The position numbers were made by a program, and so were the translations under genes. Below the pieces are notes generated by a model. The model made no database searches, was not told the DNA's origin, and saw nothing but the letters and a program-made list of their open reading frames with translations. This document shows positions 54,237 to 64,000 of a DNA stretch of 64,000 nucleotides, in pieces; within the stretch, counting starts at the first letter, position 1; each line of letters begins with the position of its first letter. The DNA lies in contig NZ_CP031933.2 in assembly GCF_003606365.2 (NCBI RefSeq), positions 1,116,001 through 1,180,000 on the forward strand, given 5' to 3'. This DNA comes from Companilactobacillus zhachilii. Lineage in GTDB: Bacteria > Bacillota > Bacilli > Lactobacillales > Lactobacillaceae.

Positions 54237-54980
54237 ATGACAGAGAATAATACCAAACAATTAGATCCAGAAATATCTGTTCCAAAGCATATTGCCATTA
54301 TTATGGACGGTAATGGTCGGTGGGCTAAAGCAAAAGGTCTACCGCGAATTGCCGGCCATAAAGAAGGTATGAACAATGTTAAAACCATTGCTACTGCTGC
54401 TAGTCATCTGGGAGTTAAGGTTTTGAGTCTTTATGCTTTTTCGACTGAAAATTGGAGTCGACCAAGCAAAGAAGTTAACTTTTTGATGCGCTTGCCAGTA
54501 GATTTTTTTGGAACATTTATGCCGGATTTAATTAAGGAAAATATTCAGGTCAAAGTGACCGGTTTCACTGATCATTTACCTGATAAAACTAGAAAAGTTG
54601 TATTGAAAGCAGTTGAGGACACAAAGGATAACACTGGGATGATCCTCAATTTTGCTTTTAATTACGGTGGTCGTGCAGAAATTGTGCATGCGGCAAAAAG
54701 TTTGGCAATCGACGCCGTTAATGGTTCAATAGATCCAGATAAAATTGATGATTCAATGTTTGCCAATCATTTATTGACCGAACAACTGGGAGATTTAGCT
54801 GACCCTGATCTCTTGATCAGAACAAGTGGCGAGGAAAGAATCTCCAACTTTATGTTGTGGCAATTGGCTTATTCAGAAATGGTTTTTGATAAGACTTATT
54901 GGCCTAACTATACCGTTGATAATTTGGTTGAAGATATTAAAGAATTTGACAGACGAGATCGTCGATATGGATCTGTTTAG
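54237..54980 (+). CDS. uppS: undecaprenyl diphosphate synthase
   Basis: A 247-residue cis-prenyltransferase with HIAIIMDGNGRWAK (19-32) and the terminal DLLIRTSGEERISNFMLWQ. It adds eight isoprene units to FPP to form C55-PP, the lipid carrier of peptidoglycan. It starts five bases after frr without a strong ribosome binding site of its own, suggesting coupling. Confidence 0.97.
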   Translation: MTENNTKQLDPEISVPKHIAIIMDGNGRWAKAKGLPRIAGHKEGMNNVKTIATAASHLGVKVLSLYAFSTENWSRPSKEVNFLMRLPVDFFGTFMPDLIKENIQVKVTGFTDHLPDKTRKVVLKAVEDTKDNTGMILNFAFNYGGRAEIVHAAKSLAIDAVNGSIDPDKIDDSMFANHLLTEQLGDLADPDLLIRTSGEERISNFMLWQLAYSEMVFDKTYWPNYTVDNLVEDIKEFDRRDRRYGSV

Positions 54981-54998
54981 TTAGTTTGGGGGAAAATT

Positions 54999-55793
54999 AT
55001 GAAACAACGTGTAATCACCGCTGTTATTGCACTAGCAATCTTTATTCCCATATTGCTTGCTGGTGGAGTGTGGCTTGAAATTGCAGCAGCAGCTTTAGCA
55101 GTTGTTGGTGTGTTTGAAGTTTATATCATGCGCAAACGTATTATCGTTTCCATGGACTTTTTAGTGACAATTTTAGGAACATTGGCCTTGGTTGTACCAG
55201 ATGGTTTTTATCGAGGCTGGTTCCCGAAGAGTTTCACACGACTTGATTTGTTCTATGTCTTCTCGATCATTTTGTTGATTATTACTGTTTTGACAAAAAA
55301 CAAATTCAATTTTGAAGATGCAGGTGTTTCGGTCGTATCTATGCTTTACATCGGTACTGGATTCCATTACTTAGCAGCTGTTAGAAATTCAGCTCCTGGT
55401 CTGGGTCTTTTGATGTATGCCTTGATTGTTGTATGGTCAACTGATATTTTTGCTTATACATTTGGTCGTAAGATTGGTAAGCATAAGTTGTGGCCAGCAA
55501 TTAGTCCCAATAAGACTTGGGAAGGTACCGTTGCCGGAATTATCATGGCTTTGATTATTTCTGGCGTTTACATGTATTTCGTTCCACAAGAGTATTCAAT
55601 GACAACAATGTTAATGATTGCTTTTGTACTCTCAATTATGGGACAAATGGGTGACTTGATTGAGTCTGCCTATAAGAGATTTTATAAGGTAAAGGATTCA
55701 GGTAATATCCTACCAGGTCATGGTGGTATTCTGGATCGTTTCGACAGTATGTTGATCGTATTGCCTTTGTTACACATTTTTGGTTTAGTATAA
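54999..55793 (+). CDS. cdsA: CDP-diglyceride synthetase
   Basis: A 264-residue membrane enzyme with about seven or eight transmembrane helices and the CdsA signature SAYKRFYKVKDSGNILPGHG followed by GILDRFDSM near the C-terminus. It makes CDP-diacylglycerol from phosphatidic acid. GGGGGAA precedes the ATG. uppS-cdsA-rseP-proS is a conserved Firmicutes order. Confidence 0.97.
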   Translation: MKQRVITAVIALAIFIPILLAGGVWLEIAAAALAVVGVFEVYIMRKRIIVSMDFLVTILGTLALVVPDGFYRGWFPKSFTRLDLFYVFSIILLIITVLTKNKFNFEDAGVSVVSMLYIGTGFHYLAAVRNSAPGLGLLMYALIVVWSTDIFAYTFGRKIGKHKLWPAISPNKTWEGTVAGIIMALIISGVYMYFVPQEYSMTTMLMIAFVLSIMGQMGDLIESAYKRFYKVKDSGNILPGHGGILDRFDSMLIVLPLLHIFGLV

Positions 55794-55812
55794 ACAGCTC
55801 GTGGAGGTTAAA

Positions 55813-57081
55813 ATGACCGCGATAATTACATTTATAATCGTTTTTGGAATCTTAGTGATCGTTCATGAATTTGGACACTATTATGCTGCAAAGAAATCTG
55901 GAATTTTAGTTCGAGAGTTTTCTGTAGGTATGGGTCCAAAAATTGTGGCATACCGAAAAAATCATACAACTTACACTTTGAGACTATTGCCTCTAGGTGG
56001 ATATGTTCGTATGGCCGGTGCCCAGGAGGATGATTCTGAGATCCAACCGGGAACGATGTCATCTTTAGTATTGAATGATGACGACAAAGTAACAAAAATA
56101 ATAACTTCAAGTAAAGTTTACGATGCAAACGCGGTTCCAGTTCAAATCTCAAAGGCTGATCTTGTTGATGATTTAGTTATTGAAGGATACGAAAATGGTG
56201 ACGAATCGGTCACTAAAAAGTATTCTGTTGATCATGACGCAACCATTGTTGAAGAGGATGGGACTGAAGTCCAAATTGCACCGCGTGATGTACAATTACA
56301 ATCCGTTTCAGTTTGGAAACGTATGATCACTAATTTTGCTGGACCATTCAACAATTTTATTTTAGCTATCGTAGCCGCAATTATTGCCGCCTTTATGATG
56401 GGTTCAGTTGGAACAGGTACAAATCAACTGGGCGGAGTTCAAAGTGGCTCTGTGGCTCAAAAAGCGGGCTTAAAAGCTAATGATAAAATTTTAAGCGTCA
56501 ACGGGAAAAAGACGAATTCTTGGGCAACATTAACCGAGAATATTCAAAATAATCCTGGCAAAAATGTGACGCTAAATGTCGAATCGGGCCATAAAACTGA
56601 ACAAGTTAAATTGACTCCAAAAACTGTTAAGCAATCAGGCCAAAAGTTTGGCATGATTGGAATTACAGCTAAGTTGGATTCAAGTGTCCTTGGTAAGATT
56701 AAATATGGCTTTACATATAGCTGGAGTACATCACTAACAATTTTTCATGCTTTAGGTAAGATGGTCTCTGGTGGCTTTAATATTAATCAATTGTCAGGTC
56801 CAGTTGGAATTTATTCAATGACTTCCAAGGTGGCCTCAACTGGTTTGATCAATATTATTTTGTTCACATCAATGTTATCGATGAACTTGGGGATCGTTAA
56901 CTTGATACCAATTCCTGCCTTAGATGGTGGAAAAATTTTGTTAAATATTGTTGAAGCAATTAGAAGGAAACCTATTCCTGAACAATACGAAAATGTCATT
57001 ACCTTAATTGGTGTGGGTATTTTAGTCTTGTTGATGGTTGCTGTCACATGGAATGATATCCAGCGCTTCTTTATAAAATAG
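55813..57081 (+). CDS. rseP: site-2 metalloprotease RseP (RasP)
   Basis: A 422-residue membrane protease with HEFGHY in the first helix (about 18-23), a PDZ domain (near 195-275) and the third zinc ligand region PIPALDGGKIL near 370. It cleaves trimmed signal peptides and anti-sigma factors inside the membrane. GTGGAGG precedes ATG 55813. proS follows 15 bases later. Confidence 0.96.
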   Translation: MTAIITFIIVFGILVIVHEFGHYYAAKKSGILVREFSVGMGPKIVAYRKNHTTYTLRLLPLGGYVRMAGAQEDDSEIQPGTMSSLVLNDDDKVTKIITSSKVYDANAVPVQISKADLVDDLVIEGYENGDESVTKKYSVDHDATIVEEDGTEVQIAPRDVQLQSVSVWKRMITNFAGPFNNFILAIVAAIIAAFMMGSVGTGTNQLGGVQSGSVAQKAGLKANDKILSVNGKKTNSWATLTENIQNNPGKNVTLNVESGHKTEQVKLTPKTVKQSGQKFGMIGITAKLDSSVLGKIKYGFTYSWSTSLTIFHALGKMVSGGFNINQLSGPVGIYSMTSKVASTGLINIILFTSMLSMNLGIVNLIPIPALDGGKILLNIVEAIRRKPIPEQYENVITLIGVGILVLLMVAVTWNDIQRFFIK

Positions 57082-57095
57082 GGGGATAAGAGAAC

Positions 57096-58802
57096 TTGAA
57101 ACAATCAAAATTATATATTCCAACACTAAAACAAACTCCTTCAGATGCTGAGGCTATTAGTCACCAGTTGATGTTGCGAGCAGGTTATATTCGCCAAGTT
57201 TCTGCCGGTGTGTATTCATATTTGCCACTAGCTTGGTCTGTGATCCGCAAACTTGAGGATTTAATGCGCAAAGAAATGGAAAAAATTGATGCGGTTGAAA
57301 TGCAAATGCCCGCTATTTTACCAGCTGATTTGTGGAAAGAAAGTGGTCGTTACGAAACTTATGGCGACAATCTTTTTAAACTTAAGGACCGTCATGAAAG
57401 AGAATTTGTTTTAGGACCTACCCACGAAGAAACATTTACTAGCGTGGTTAAGGAAGGTTTGAACAGTTACAAGAAATTACCACTTGTTTTATATCAAATG
57501 CAGATGAAGTATCGTGATGAAGATCGTCCTCGTTATGGTCTATTACGTGGTCGTGAATTCTTGATGAAGGATGCTTATTCATTTACAGCTAACAAAGAAC
57601 AACTCGACGTTATCTTTAATCAAATGGAACAAGCCTATCGCAACATCTTTGACGCTTGTGGTTTGAATTACCGTGCTATCATCGGTGATGCTGGTGCTAT
57701 GGGTGGAACTGATTCTAAGGAATTCTCAGCAATTGCACCTATTGGTGAAGATACTATTGCTTATTCAGATGAATCAGAATATTCTGCTAACCTAGAAATG
57801 GCTGCAAGTAAGATGGATGAAAATCCAACTGAAGAAAAGAAGGCTATGGAAGAAGTTGACACACCAAACGTTCATACAATTGATACTTTGGCTGAACTTC
57901 TTAAAGTTGAACCTGCACGTATCATGAAGGCTGTAGCATACATGGCTGATGATGAACCAGTTATGGTGATGATTCGTGGCGATTATGATGCTAATGATGT
58001 TAAAATCAAAAACTATTTAGGTGCTGACTTCTTACGTGAAGCTACACCTGAAGAAGTTCAAGACGTTTTCAAGAGTGTACCTGGTTTTATTGGTCCTAAG
58101 GGTATGGATGATAAGATCAAAGTCCTTTATGACAGTTCATTAGTCGGTTTGACTAACTTTGTTGTAGGTCCTAACAAGGCTGATCGTCACTTTATCAATG
58201 CTAACTTTGAAGATATCACTGATGAAATGCCAGAATTTAGAGATTTCCGTGTTATCAAAGAGGGTGAAACTTCACCTGATGGTCATGGTCATATCAAATT
58301 CACTCGTGGTATTGAAATTGGTCATATTTTCAAATTAGGTACTAAATTCTCCAAGGCACTCGGTGCTAATTTCTTGGATGAGAATGGTAAGTCAAATCCT
58401 TTGATCATGGGTTGTTACGGAATTGGTATTTCAAGATTGCTCTCAGCTATCATTGAACAACATAGTGATGAAAATGGTATTATTTGGCCAGCACAATTGG
58501 CTCCATACCAAATTCACGTTGTGCCAATTAAGTACAATAATGATGTTCAAGGTAAATTGAGTGACGAAATTGTTGAACTATTACAAGATGAAGGTTATGA
58601 TGTTCTTCTTGATGATCGTAAGGAACGTCCCGGTGTTAAATTTGCTGACTCAGATTTGATTGGTATTCCAATTCGAATCACAGTTGGTAAAAAAGCTGGT
58701 GACGAGATTGTTGAACTTAAGATCAGAAGTACTGGTGAAACAATTGAAGTAAGTAAAGATGAATTAGTAAATTCAGTAAAAATATTGCTTAAGAATCAGT
58801 AA
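57096..58802 (+). CDS. proS: prolyl-tRNA synthetase
   Basis: A 568-residue bacterial-type ProRS. It has class II motif 2 around [19 protein letters not shown], an INS editing domain (about 225-390) and a C-terminal anticodon-binding domain. The start is TTG 57096, after GGGGGAT. The N-terminus [18 protein letters not shown] fits the family. It charges proline and edits mischarged alanine. A short hairpin follows its stop. Confidence 0.96.
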   Translation: MKQSKLYIPTLKQTPSDAEAISHQLMLRAGYIRQVSAGVYSYLPLAWSVIRKLEDLMRKEMEKIDAVEMQMPAILPADLWKESGRYETYGDNLFKLKDRHEREFVLGPTHEETFTSVVKEGLNSYKKLPLVLYQMQMKYRDEDRPRYGLLRGREFLMKDAYSFTANKEQLDVIFNQMEQAYRNIFDACGLNYRAIIGDAGAMGGTDSKEFSAIAPIGEDTIAYSDESEYSANLEMAASKMDENPTEEKKAMEEVDTPNVHTIDTLAELLKVEPARIMKAVAYMADDEPVMVMIRGDYDANDVKIKNYLGADFLREATPEEVQDVFKSVPGFIGPKGMDDKIKVLYDSSLVGLTNFVVGPNKADRHFINANFEDITDEMPEFRDFRVIKEGETSPDGHGHIKFTRGIEIGHIFKLGTKFSKALGANFLDENGKSNPLIMGCYGIGISRLLSAIIEQHSDENGIIWPAQLAPYQIHVVPIKYNNDVQGKLSDEIVELLQDEGYDVLLDDRKERPGVKFADSDLIGIPIRITVGKKAGDEIVELKIRSTGETIEVSKDELVNSVKILLKNQ

Positions 58803-58805
58803 TGA

Positions 58806-58830
58806 GGCTTAGGCCTTTTTTTATTTTTGA
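58806..58830 (+). terminator. short hairpin after proS
   Basis: AGGC-TTAG-GCCT followed by seven T. The four-pair stem is weak, so polC may partly be read from upstream. Confidence 0.5.
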
Positions 58831-58840
58831 AGGGTAGAAT

Positions 58841-61800
58841 ATGTCAGATACAAAACAACTTTTTGAAATACTTGTTAAGCAAATTAAATTAGAGAGTTTG
58901 TTAGAATCGCAAGATTCGTTTGCCGAAGGTAAATTAAATAAGTTGGAAGTTCATAAAAATAGTAAGCGTTGGACTTTTTTCTTCGAGTTCAAAGATGTTT
59001 TACCATTTAATGAATTTTTGACTTTTGTTAAAGCACTAAAGGCTAGTTTTGATGGAATTGCTCAAGTTAATTTTGAGATAACTACCACCAATGCTGAATT
59101 AAGAGAAAAAGATATTAAAGATTATTGGAATTATGTATTAAATGACTGTGGTGTTAATTCACCGATGGTTATTAGTCGAATTAGTCAAGCGGCACCTTAC
59201 ATGCAAGATGGTCATGTTTTCTTTGATGTTTCTAATGATTTCATGGCTGATGTAATTGACGGCAGTTTGTTGAACGGCCTCCAAGCTGAATATACTAGTC
59301 TCGGTTTTCCGGATTTTAAGATTAGAACTAATATTGATGAAAATAAATCTCAAGAAAAAGAGGCGGCAATTAAAGCTGCTAATGCTGAAAAAGCTAAGAA
59401 ATTCCAAGCTAAAGCTAAGGAAGTCAGCGAAAAGAAGGCGGCTAAGCCAGCTGCCAATGTTTCAAAAGTTGGTCGCAAGATTCCCGATGATCAAGAAATC
59501 ACCCAAATGGTTGATATTATTGAAGAAGATCGTGGCAAAGTTGTTGAAGGATATGTCTTTGACATTGATGTCCGTAAGTTAAAATCAGGACGTTCACTTT
59601 TGATTTTGAAAGTAACTGATTACACATCTTCATTCAGTATTAAGAAATTTTCTAATGGTGATGAAGATGAAGCCTTCTTTAATTCATTGGATAAAGGTGC
59701 TTGGATCAGAGTTCGTGGTAGTGTTCAAGAAGATAACTTTTCACGTGAATTGGTTATCATGGCGCAAGATATTAATGTTATTAAACATCAATCTCGTCAA
59801 GATACTGCTGAAGAGGGTAATAAGCGGATTGAATTACATGCACATACGAATATGAGTCAAATGGATGCTATTCCTAGTGCAACAGCTTTGATCAAACGGG
59901 CTAGTGATTGGGGTCAAACAGGCATTGCGATAACCGATCATCGTGCCTTACAAGCCTTCCCAGAAGCTTATAGTGCAGGTAAAAAGTTTGGTGTCAAAAT
60001 TGCTTATGGTGTCGAAGTAGACTTGGTCGATGAAGGTAATCCAATTGCTTATAATTTACGTGATCAAAAATTAGTCGGTTCCGAGTATGTCATTTTTGAT
60101 ACGGAAACTACCGGTTTATCGGCAGTTTATGATTCCATCATTGAAATTGGTGCTACGAAGATGAAAGATGGTGAAGTGATTGATCGATTCGATAAGTTCA
60201 TCAATCCAGGTCATCCATTGTCAGAGATCACGACTAATTTAACAAGTATTACGACGGATATGGTGAAGGATGCGCCTGATGAGACCGTCATCGTGGGTGA
60301 ATTCATGGACTTTATCGGTGATGATATCTTAGTTGGACACAACGTCACCTTTGATATGGGATTCATGAATGCAGCATTAACGCGGATGGGACGTCCAAGA
60401 TTAGCAATGCCTGTGATCGATACTTTGGAAATGTCACGAACATTGCATTCGGAATATCGAAATCACAAATTGGATTCCTTAGCCAAACGTTACAATATTG
60501 TTTTGGAACATCACCATAGAGCGGATTCTGATGCGGAAACAACTGGTTATTTGATGTATAAGTTGTTTGAAGAATTGGAAGACAAATTCGATACGACGAA
60601 TGTTGAACAATTGAATGATCATATTGGTGGAGAAGAAGCATATAAGCAAGCTCGACCAACACATGCCATCTTGTTAGCCAAAACGCAAGCTGGTTTGAAA
60701 AATATGTTTAAAATTGTTTCGTATTCAATGACACAATATTACTATCGGACAGCTCGAGTTCCTCGTCGTTTATTGAATAAATATCGTGAAGGTATTATTG
60801 TCGGTTCGGCTTGTGAAAATGGTGAAGTTTTCACTAGCATGATGCAAAAAGGTTATGACGATACTCGTGAATTAGCTGAGTATTATGACTACTTGGAAGT
60901 TATGCCACGTTCTTTATATCAACATTTAATTGACATCAAGATTATTCAAGATGAAGATGCTTTGAAGGAAATTCTGAAAAATATCGTTAAACTTGGAAAA
61001 GAATTGAATAAACCGGTTGTTGCTACTGGTGATGTTCATTATTTGGATGAGCATGATAAAGTTTATCGAGATATTGTTATCAAGGCAGTTAAGAGTAATG
61101 CTTTAGCTCGTCGTCCTGAATTGCCTGATGTGCATTTTAGAACAACGAACGAAATGTTTGATGAGTTTGACTATATGGATCAAGCTACTGAACAAGAAAT
61201 TATTGTTGATAATCCGAAGAAGATCATGGATTCAATTGATGAAATTTCACCGGTTAAGGATAAGTTGTACACTCCTAAAATGGAGGGTGCCGAAGATGAA
61301 ATTCATAAGTTAACGATGGATAAGGCTCACGAATTATATGGTGATCCATTACCAGAGTTAGTTCAGAAACGAATGGACCGTGAGTTGAAGAGTATTATTG
61401 GTAACGGATTCTCAGTTATTTACTTGATTGCTCAGCGACTTGTTTACAAATCTAATAAAGATGGGTATTTGGTTGGTTCCCGTGGTTCCGTTGGTTCCAG
61501 TTTCGTTGCTACAATGACCGGAATTACTGAGGTTAATCCTTTGCCACCGCATTATCGTTGTCCTAAATGTCAGTATTCTGAATTCTTTACTAAAGGTGAA
61601 GTTGGTTCCGGATACGATTTACCAGACAAGAAGTGTCCTAAATGTGGTGCTGATCTGGAAAAAGATGGCCAAGATATTCCGTTTGAAACTTTCCTTGGTT
61701 TTAAGGGTGATAAGGTTCCGGATATTGACTTGAACTTCTCTGGTGACTACCAACCGGTAGCTCATAATTATACGAAGGTATTGTTTGGGGAAGATCACGT

Positions 61801-63142
61801 ATTCCGGGCTGGTACGATTGGTACAATTGCCGATCGAACAGCATTTGGTTATGTGAAGAATTATGAAGAGTTGACGGGGCAAAATCTTCGTAATGCCGAA
61901 AAAGAACGTTTGGCTGCTGGATCAACAGGTGTTAAACGGACTACTGGACAACATCCGGCTGGTATTATTGTTGTGCCTGATTATATGGATATCTTTGATT
62001 TCACGCCGATTCAATATCCGGCTGATGATCAGACCGCACTTTGGAAGACGACTCACTTTGATTTCCATTCAATTCATGATAATATTTTGAAACTTGATAT
62101 TCTGGGACATGATGATCCCACAATGATTCGTATGCTTCAAGATTTGTCTGGTATTGATCCTAAGACTTTGCCAGTCAAGGATCCTGGAGTTATGGAGTTG
62201 TTTAGAAGTACTGATTCACTTGGTGTTAAACCAGAACAGATTTTCTCAAAGACTGGAACACTGGGAGTGCCCGAGTTTGGGACGCGTTTTGTTCGAGGGA
62301 TGCTTGAGAAAACTCATCCAACGACTTTTGCCGAATTACTACAAATTTCAGGACTATCACATGGGACTGATGTGTGGTTAGGTAATGCGGAAGAGTTGAT
62401 TGATAAGGGTATTGTTACGCTAAAAGATGTTATTGGTTGTCGTGATAATATTATGATGGATTTAATTCACTATGGTATGGATTCACAGATGGCTTTCCAA
62501 ATTATGGAGCATGTTCGTAAGGGACGTGGTATTCCTGATGATTGGAAACAAGCAATGAAAGATGCCGACGTGCCTGATTGGTATATTGATTCATGTTTGA
62601 AGATCAAGTACATGTTCCCTCGGGCCCATGCGACAGCTTACATTATTATGGCGTTAAGAATTGCCTACTTTAAAGTGCATTATCCACTTTATTATTACAG
62701 TGCTTACTTTACTGTTCGTGCGGATGATTTTGATTTAGTTGCGATGACAACTGGTAAGGATGCTGTTAAAGCTTCCATGAAAGCCATCAATGATAAAGGG
62801 ATGGATGCCTCAACCAAAGAAAAGAATTTGCTAACTGTGTTAGAATTAGCTAATGAGTGCTTGGAACGTGGTTTCAAAATTAAGATGGTCGATATTGAAA
62901 AGTCAGATGCTTTTGAATTCAAAATTATTGATGATAAGACATTGTTGGCACCTTTCAATGCTATTCCTGGTTTGGGTGACAACGTTGCTAAGCAAATCAT
63001 TGCTGCTCGTGAAGAACAACCATTCTTATCTAAACAAGATTTAGGTACTCGTGGTAAGGTTTCAAAGACTGTTATCGAATATATGACGGAAAATCATGTT
63101 TTAGATGGCATGCCAGACGAAAATCAGTTATCATTATTCTAG
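58841..63142 (+). CDS. polC: DNA polymerase III PolC, Gram-positive replicase
   Basis: A 1433-residue PolC. In order: N-terminal domain, OB fold (about 225-320), PHP domain (about 325-420) interrupted by the proofreading exonuclease FDTETTGL (near 420), then the polymerase with zinc-finger CPKC...KCPKCG (about 905-945) and [10 protein letters not shown]. It is the main replicative polymerase of Firmicutes. GAAGGGTAG lies before the ATG. A promoter and a hairpin for rimP-nusA follow. Confidence 0.98.
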   Translation: MSDTKQLFEILVKQIKLESLLESQDSFAEGKLNKLEVHKNSKRWTFFFEFKDVLPFNEFLTFVKALKASFDGIAQVNFEITTTNAELREKDIKDYWNYVLNDCGVNSPMVISRISQAAPYMQDGHVFFDVSNDFMADVIDGSLLNGLQAEYTSLGFPDFKIRTNIDENKSQEKEAAIKAANAEKAKKFQAKAKEVSEKKAAKPAANVSKVGRKIPDDQEITQMVDIIEEDRGKVVEGYVFDIDVRKLKSGRSLLILKVTDYTSSFSIKKFSNGDEDEAFFNSLDKGAWIRVRGSVQEDNFSRELVIMAQDINVIKHQSRQDTAEEGNKRIELHAHTNMSQMDAIPSATALIKRASDWGQTGIAITDHRALQAFPEAYSAGKKFGVKIAYGVEVDLVDEGNPIAYNLRDQKLVGSEYVIFDTETTGLSAVYDSIIEIGATKMKDGEVIDRFDKFINPGHPLSEITTNLTSITTDMVKDAPDETVIVGEFMDFIGDDILVGHNVTFDMGFMNAALTRMGRPRLAMPVIDTLEMSRTLHSEYRNHKLDSLAKRYNIVLEHHHRADSDAETTGYLMYKLFEELEDKFDTTNVEQLNDHIGGEEAYKQARPTHAILLAKTQAGLKNMFKIVSYSMTQYYYRTARVPRRLLNKYREGIIVGSACENGEVFTSMMQKGYDDTRELAEYYDYLEVMPRSLYQHLIDIKIIQDEDALKEILKNIVKLGKELNKPVVATGDVHYLDEHDKVYRDIVIKAVKSNALARRPELPDVHFRTTNEMFDEFDYMDQATEQEIIVDNPKKIMDSIDEISPVKDKLYTPKMEGAEDEIHKLTMDKAHELYGDPLPELVQKRMDRELKSIIGNGFSVIYLIAQRLVYKSNKDGYLVGSRGSVGSSFVATMTGITEVNPLPPHYRCPKCQYSEFFTKGEVGSGYDLPDKKCPKCGADLEKDGQDIPFETFLGFKGDKVPDIDLNFSGDYQPVAHNYTKVLFGEDHVFRAGTIGTIADRTAFGYVKNYEELTGQNLRNAEKERLAAGSTGVKRTTGQHPAGIIVVPDYMDIFDFTPIQYPADDQTALWKTTHFDFHSIHDNILKLDILGHDDPTMIRMLQDLSGIDPKTLPVKDPGVMELFRSTDSLGVKPEQIFSKTGTLGVPEFGTRFVRGMLEKTHPTTFAELLQISGLSHGTDVWLGNAEELIDKGIVTLKDVIGCRDNIMMDLIHYGMDSQMAFQIMEHVRKGRGIPDDWKQAMKDADVPDWYIDSCLKIKYMFPRAHATAYIIMALRIAYFKVHYPLYYYSAYFTVRADDFDLVAMTTGKDAVKASMKAINDKGMDASTKEKNLLTVLELANECLERGFKIKMVDIEKSDAFEFKIIDDKTLLAPFNAIPGLGDNVAKQIIAAREEQPFLSKQDLGTRGKVSKTVIEYMTENHVLDGMPDENQLSLF

Positions 63143-63158
63143 GTATGGTTGTTATAAG

Positions 63159-63187
63159 TTGATTTAAATAGTAATATATGTTAAATT
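63159..63187 (+). promoter_or_regulatory. promoter of rimP-nusA
   Basis: TTGATT (63159-63164), a 17-base spacer and TAAATT (63182-63187), just after the polC stop. Confidence 0.5.
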
Positions 63188-63212
63188 AACTACTAGTTAA
63201 TTATTGATTAAT

Positions 63213-63240
63213 GAGTGAGCAGAAATGCTCACTCTTTTTA
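63213..63240 (+). terminator. hairpin terminator in the rimP-nusA leader
   Basis: GAGTGAGC pairs with GCTCACTC over six loop bases, followed by TTTTTATT. It lies between the promoter and rimP, so it both ends polC transcripts and could attenuate rimP-nusA. Confidence 0.8.
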
Positions 63241-63266
63241 TTGCCGATTACTTTGGAGGAATGTCC

Positions 63267-63734
63267 TTGGATACAAAAGTTGAAGAATTAAAAGCCATTT
63301 TACAGCCAATCTTAGAGAAACATGATTTTTTCCTTGTTGATCTAGAATTCGTCCACGAACGTGGAGACTGGTACTTAAGAGTTTATGCTGATAAAAAAGG
63401 TGGCATCAACATTGATGACTGCGCGCTTATTAGTGAAGAATACGGAGAAAAGTTGGATGAACTAAATCCAATTGAACCTGCTTACTACCTAGAAGTTTCA
63501 TCTCCAGGTGCAGAACGTCCATTAAAAAATGACGAAAGTCTTTCTAACTATGTAGATGATTATGTACACGCTTCTCTTTATCAAAAACAAGATGGTCAAA
63601 AAGCTTTTGAAGGAACATTAAGTGAAGTAACAGCTGACAAGATAACTTTGATCGTTAAAGTTAAGAATTTAAAAAAACAAGTAGAAATTAGCCGAGACAA
63701 TATCGCTAAGATTCGACTTGCAATCGAATTCTAA
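63267..63734 (+). CDS. rimP: ribosome maturation factor RimP
   Basis: A 155-residue protein of normal RimP length with the N-terminal alpha-beta domain (DFFLVDLEFVHERGDWYLRV) and PAYYLEVSSPGAERPL. It helps 30S assembly. TTG 63267 is six bases after GGAGGA (63255-63260); ATG 63261 directly abuts that site and is less likely. Reading frames further upstream run into the hairpin. nusA follows ten bases later. Confidence 0.95.
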   Translation: MDTKVEELKAILQPILEKHDFFLVDLEFVHERGDWYLRVYADKKGGINIDDCALISEEYGEKLDELNPIEPAYYLEVSSPGAERPLKNDESLSNYVDDYVHASLYQKQDGQKAFEGTLSEVTADKITLIVKVKNLKKQVEISRDNIAKIRLAIEF

Positions 63735-63744
63735 GGAGAAAAAC

Positions 63745-64000
63745 ATGAGTAAAGAAATGGTTGAGGCCCTTGATGCGCTTGAAAGCGAAAAGGGTATTAA
63801 AAAAGAATATGTGATTGAATCACTCGAAGCCGCTTTGGTAGCAGCTTATAAGAGAAATTACAACCAAGCCCAAAACGTTGATGTTGAATTTGACGCTAAA
63901 AAGGGTAATATACATGTTTATGCAGTTAAAGAAGTCGTTGAAGATGTTGTTGATGATCGTTTGGAAGTTAGTCTAGAAGATGCTCAACAAAAGAGTAAAG
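63745..64000 (+). CDS. nusA: transcription factor NusA, N-terminal part
   Basis: The first 85 codons of NusA up to the window end. It starts SKEMVEALDALESEKGIKKE and shows VIESLEAALVAAYKRNY, the conserved RNA-polymerase-binding domain. AAGGAGAAA precedes the ATG. It modulates pausing and termination; in Bacillus it represses its own operon by stimulating a leader terminator. Confidence 0.96.
   Translation, partial: MSKEMVEALDALESEKGIKKEYVIESLEAALVAAYKRNYNQAQNVDVEFDAKKGNIHVYAVKEVVEDVVDDRLEVSLEDAQQKSK

Overview
The window is chromosomal DNA of a low-GC Gram-positive bacterium. Gene content and order (PolC, FakA-PlsX-AcpP-Rnc-Smc-FtsY-YlxM-Ffh, RpsP-RimM-TrmD-RplS, RpsB-Tsf-PyrH-Frr-UppS-CdsA-RseP-ProS-PolC-RimP-NusA, an 11-gene pur cluster) point to a lactic acid bacterium of the family Lactobacillaceae. 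A member of the Companilactobacillus (L. alimentarius/farciminis) group is my best guess; that is inference without a search.

Layout: 1-452, end of thiN. 453-1602, a long non-coding block with a structured repeat, a T-box leader and other hairpins. 1609-5052, a methionine/sulfur cluster (orphan MetQ lipoprotein, LuxS, a short-chain dehydrogenase, a cystathionine PLP enzyme). 5181-7223, two poorly known genes in convergent orientation. 7324-21588, housekeeping: rpmB, asp23, fakA, recG, plsX, acpP, rnc, smc, ftsY, ylxM, ffh. 22214-24258, rpsP-rimM-trmD-rplS. 24690-32305, accessory genes: an ABC exporter with its TetR repressor, a PNPOx-like protein, an RpiR regulator divergent from a Gfo/Idh oxidoreductase, a DMT transporter, free methionine sulfoxide reductase and a phosphatase. 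32712-35236, serC-serA behind an attenuator. 35350-36595, lexA and two small SOS-neighbour genes. 36835-48106, purEKCSQLFMNHD. 48249-50901, a membrane protein, PlsC-like, TrmN6-like and GIY-YIG genes. 51026 to the end, translation, envelope and replication genes ending in a partial nusA.

Two things stand out beyond the genes. First, at least nine copies and several remnants of a ~180-bp multi-branched structured element lie between genes. The stems are kept by compensatory changes while their sequences differ. There are two classes, an optional ~150-bp AT-rich tail, and one copy bounded by a 9-bp direct repeat; I do not recognise the family. Second, the serCA operon is preceded by a complete leader-peptide attenuator: a 24-codon ORF with three serine codons, followed by four mutually exclusive stems ending in an intrinsic terminator.

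Methionine and serine supply recur as regulated themes (Met-type T-box, LuxS, fRMsr, serine attenuator). Phospholipid synthesis genes (fakA, plsX, acpP, plsC-like, cdsA) and secretion/SRP genes (ftsY, ylxM, ffh) form the rest of the conserved core. I saw no tRNA, rRNA, CRISPR array, prophage or transposase gene in the window.
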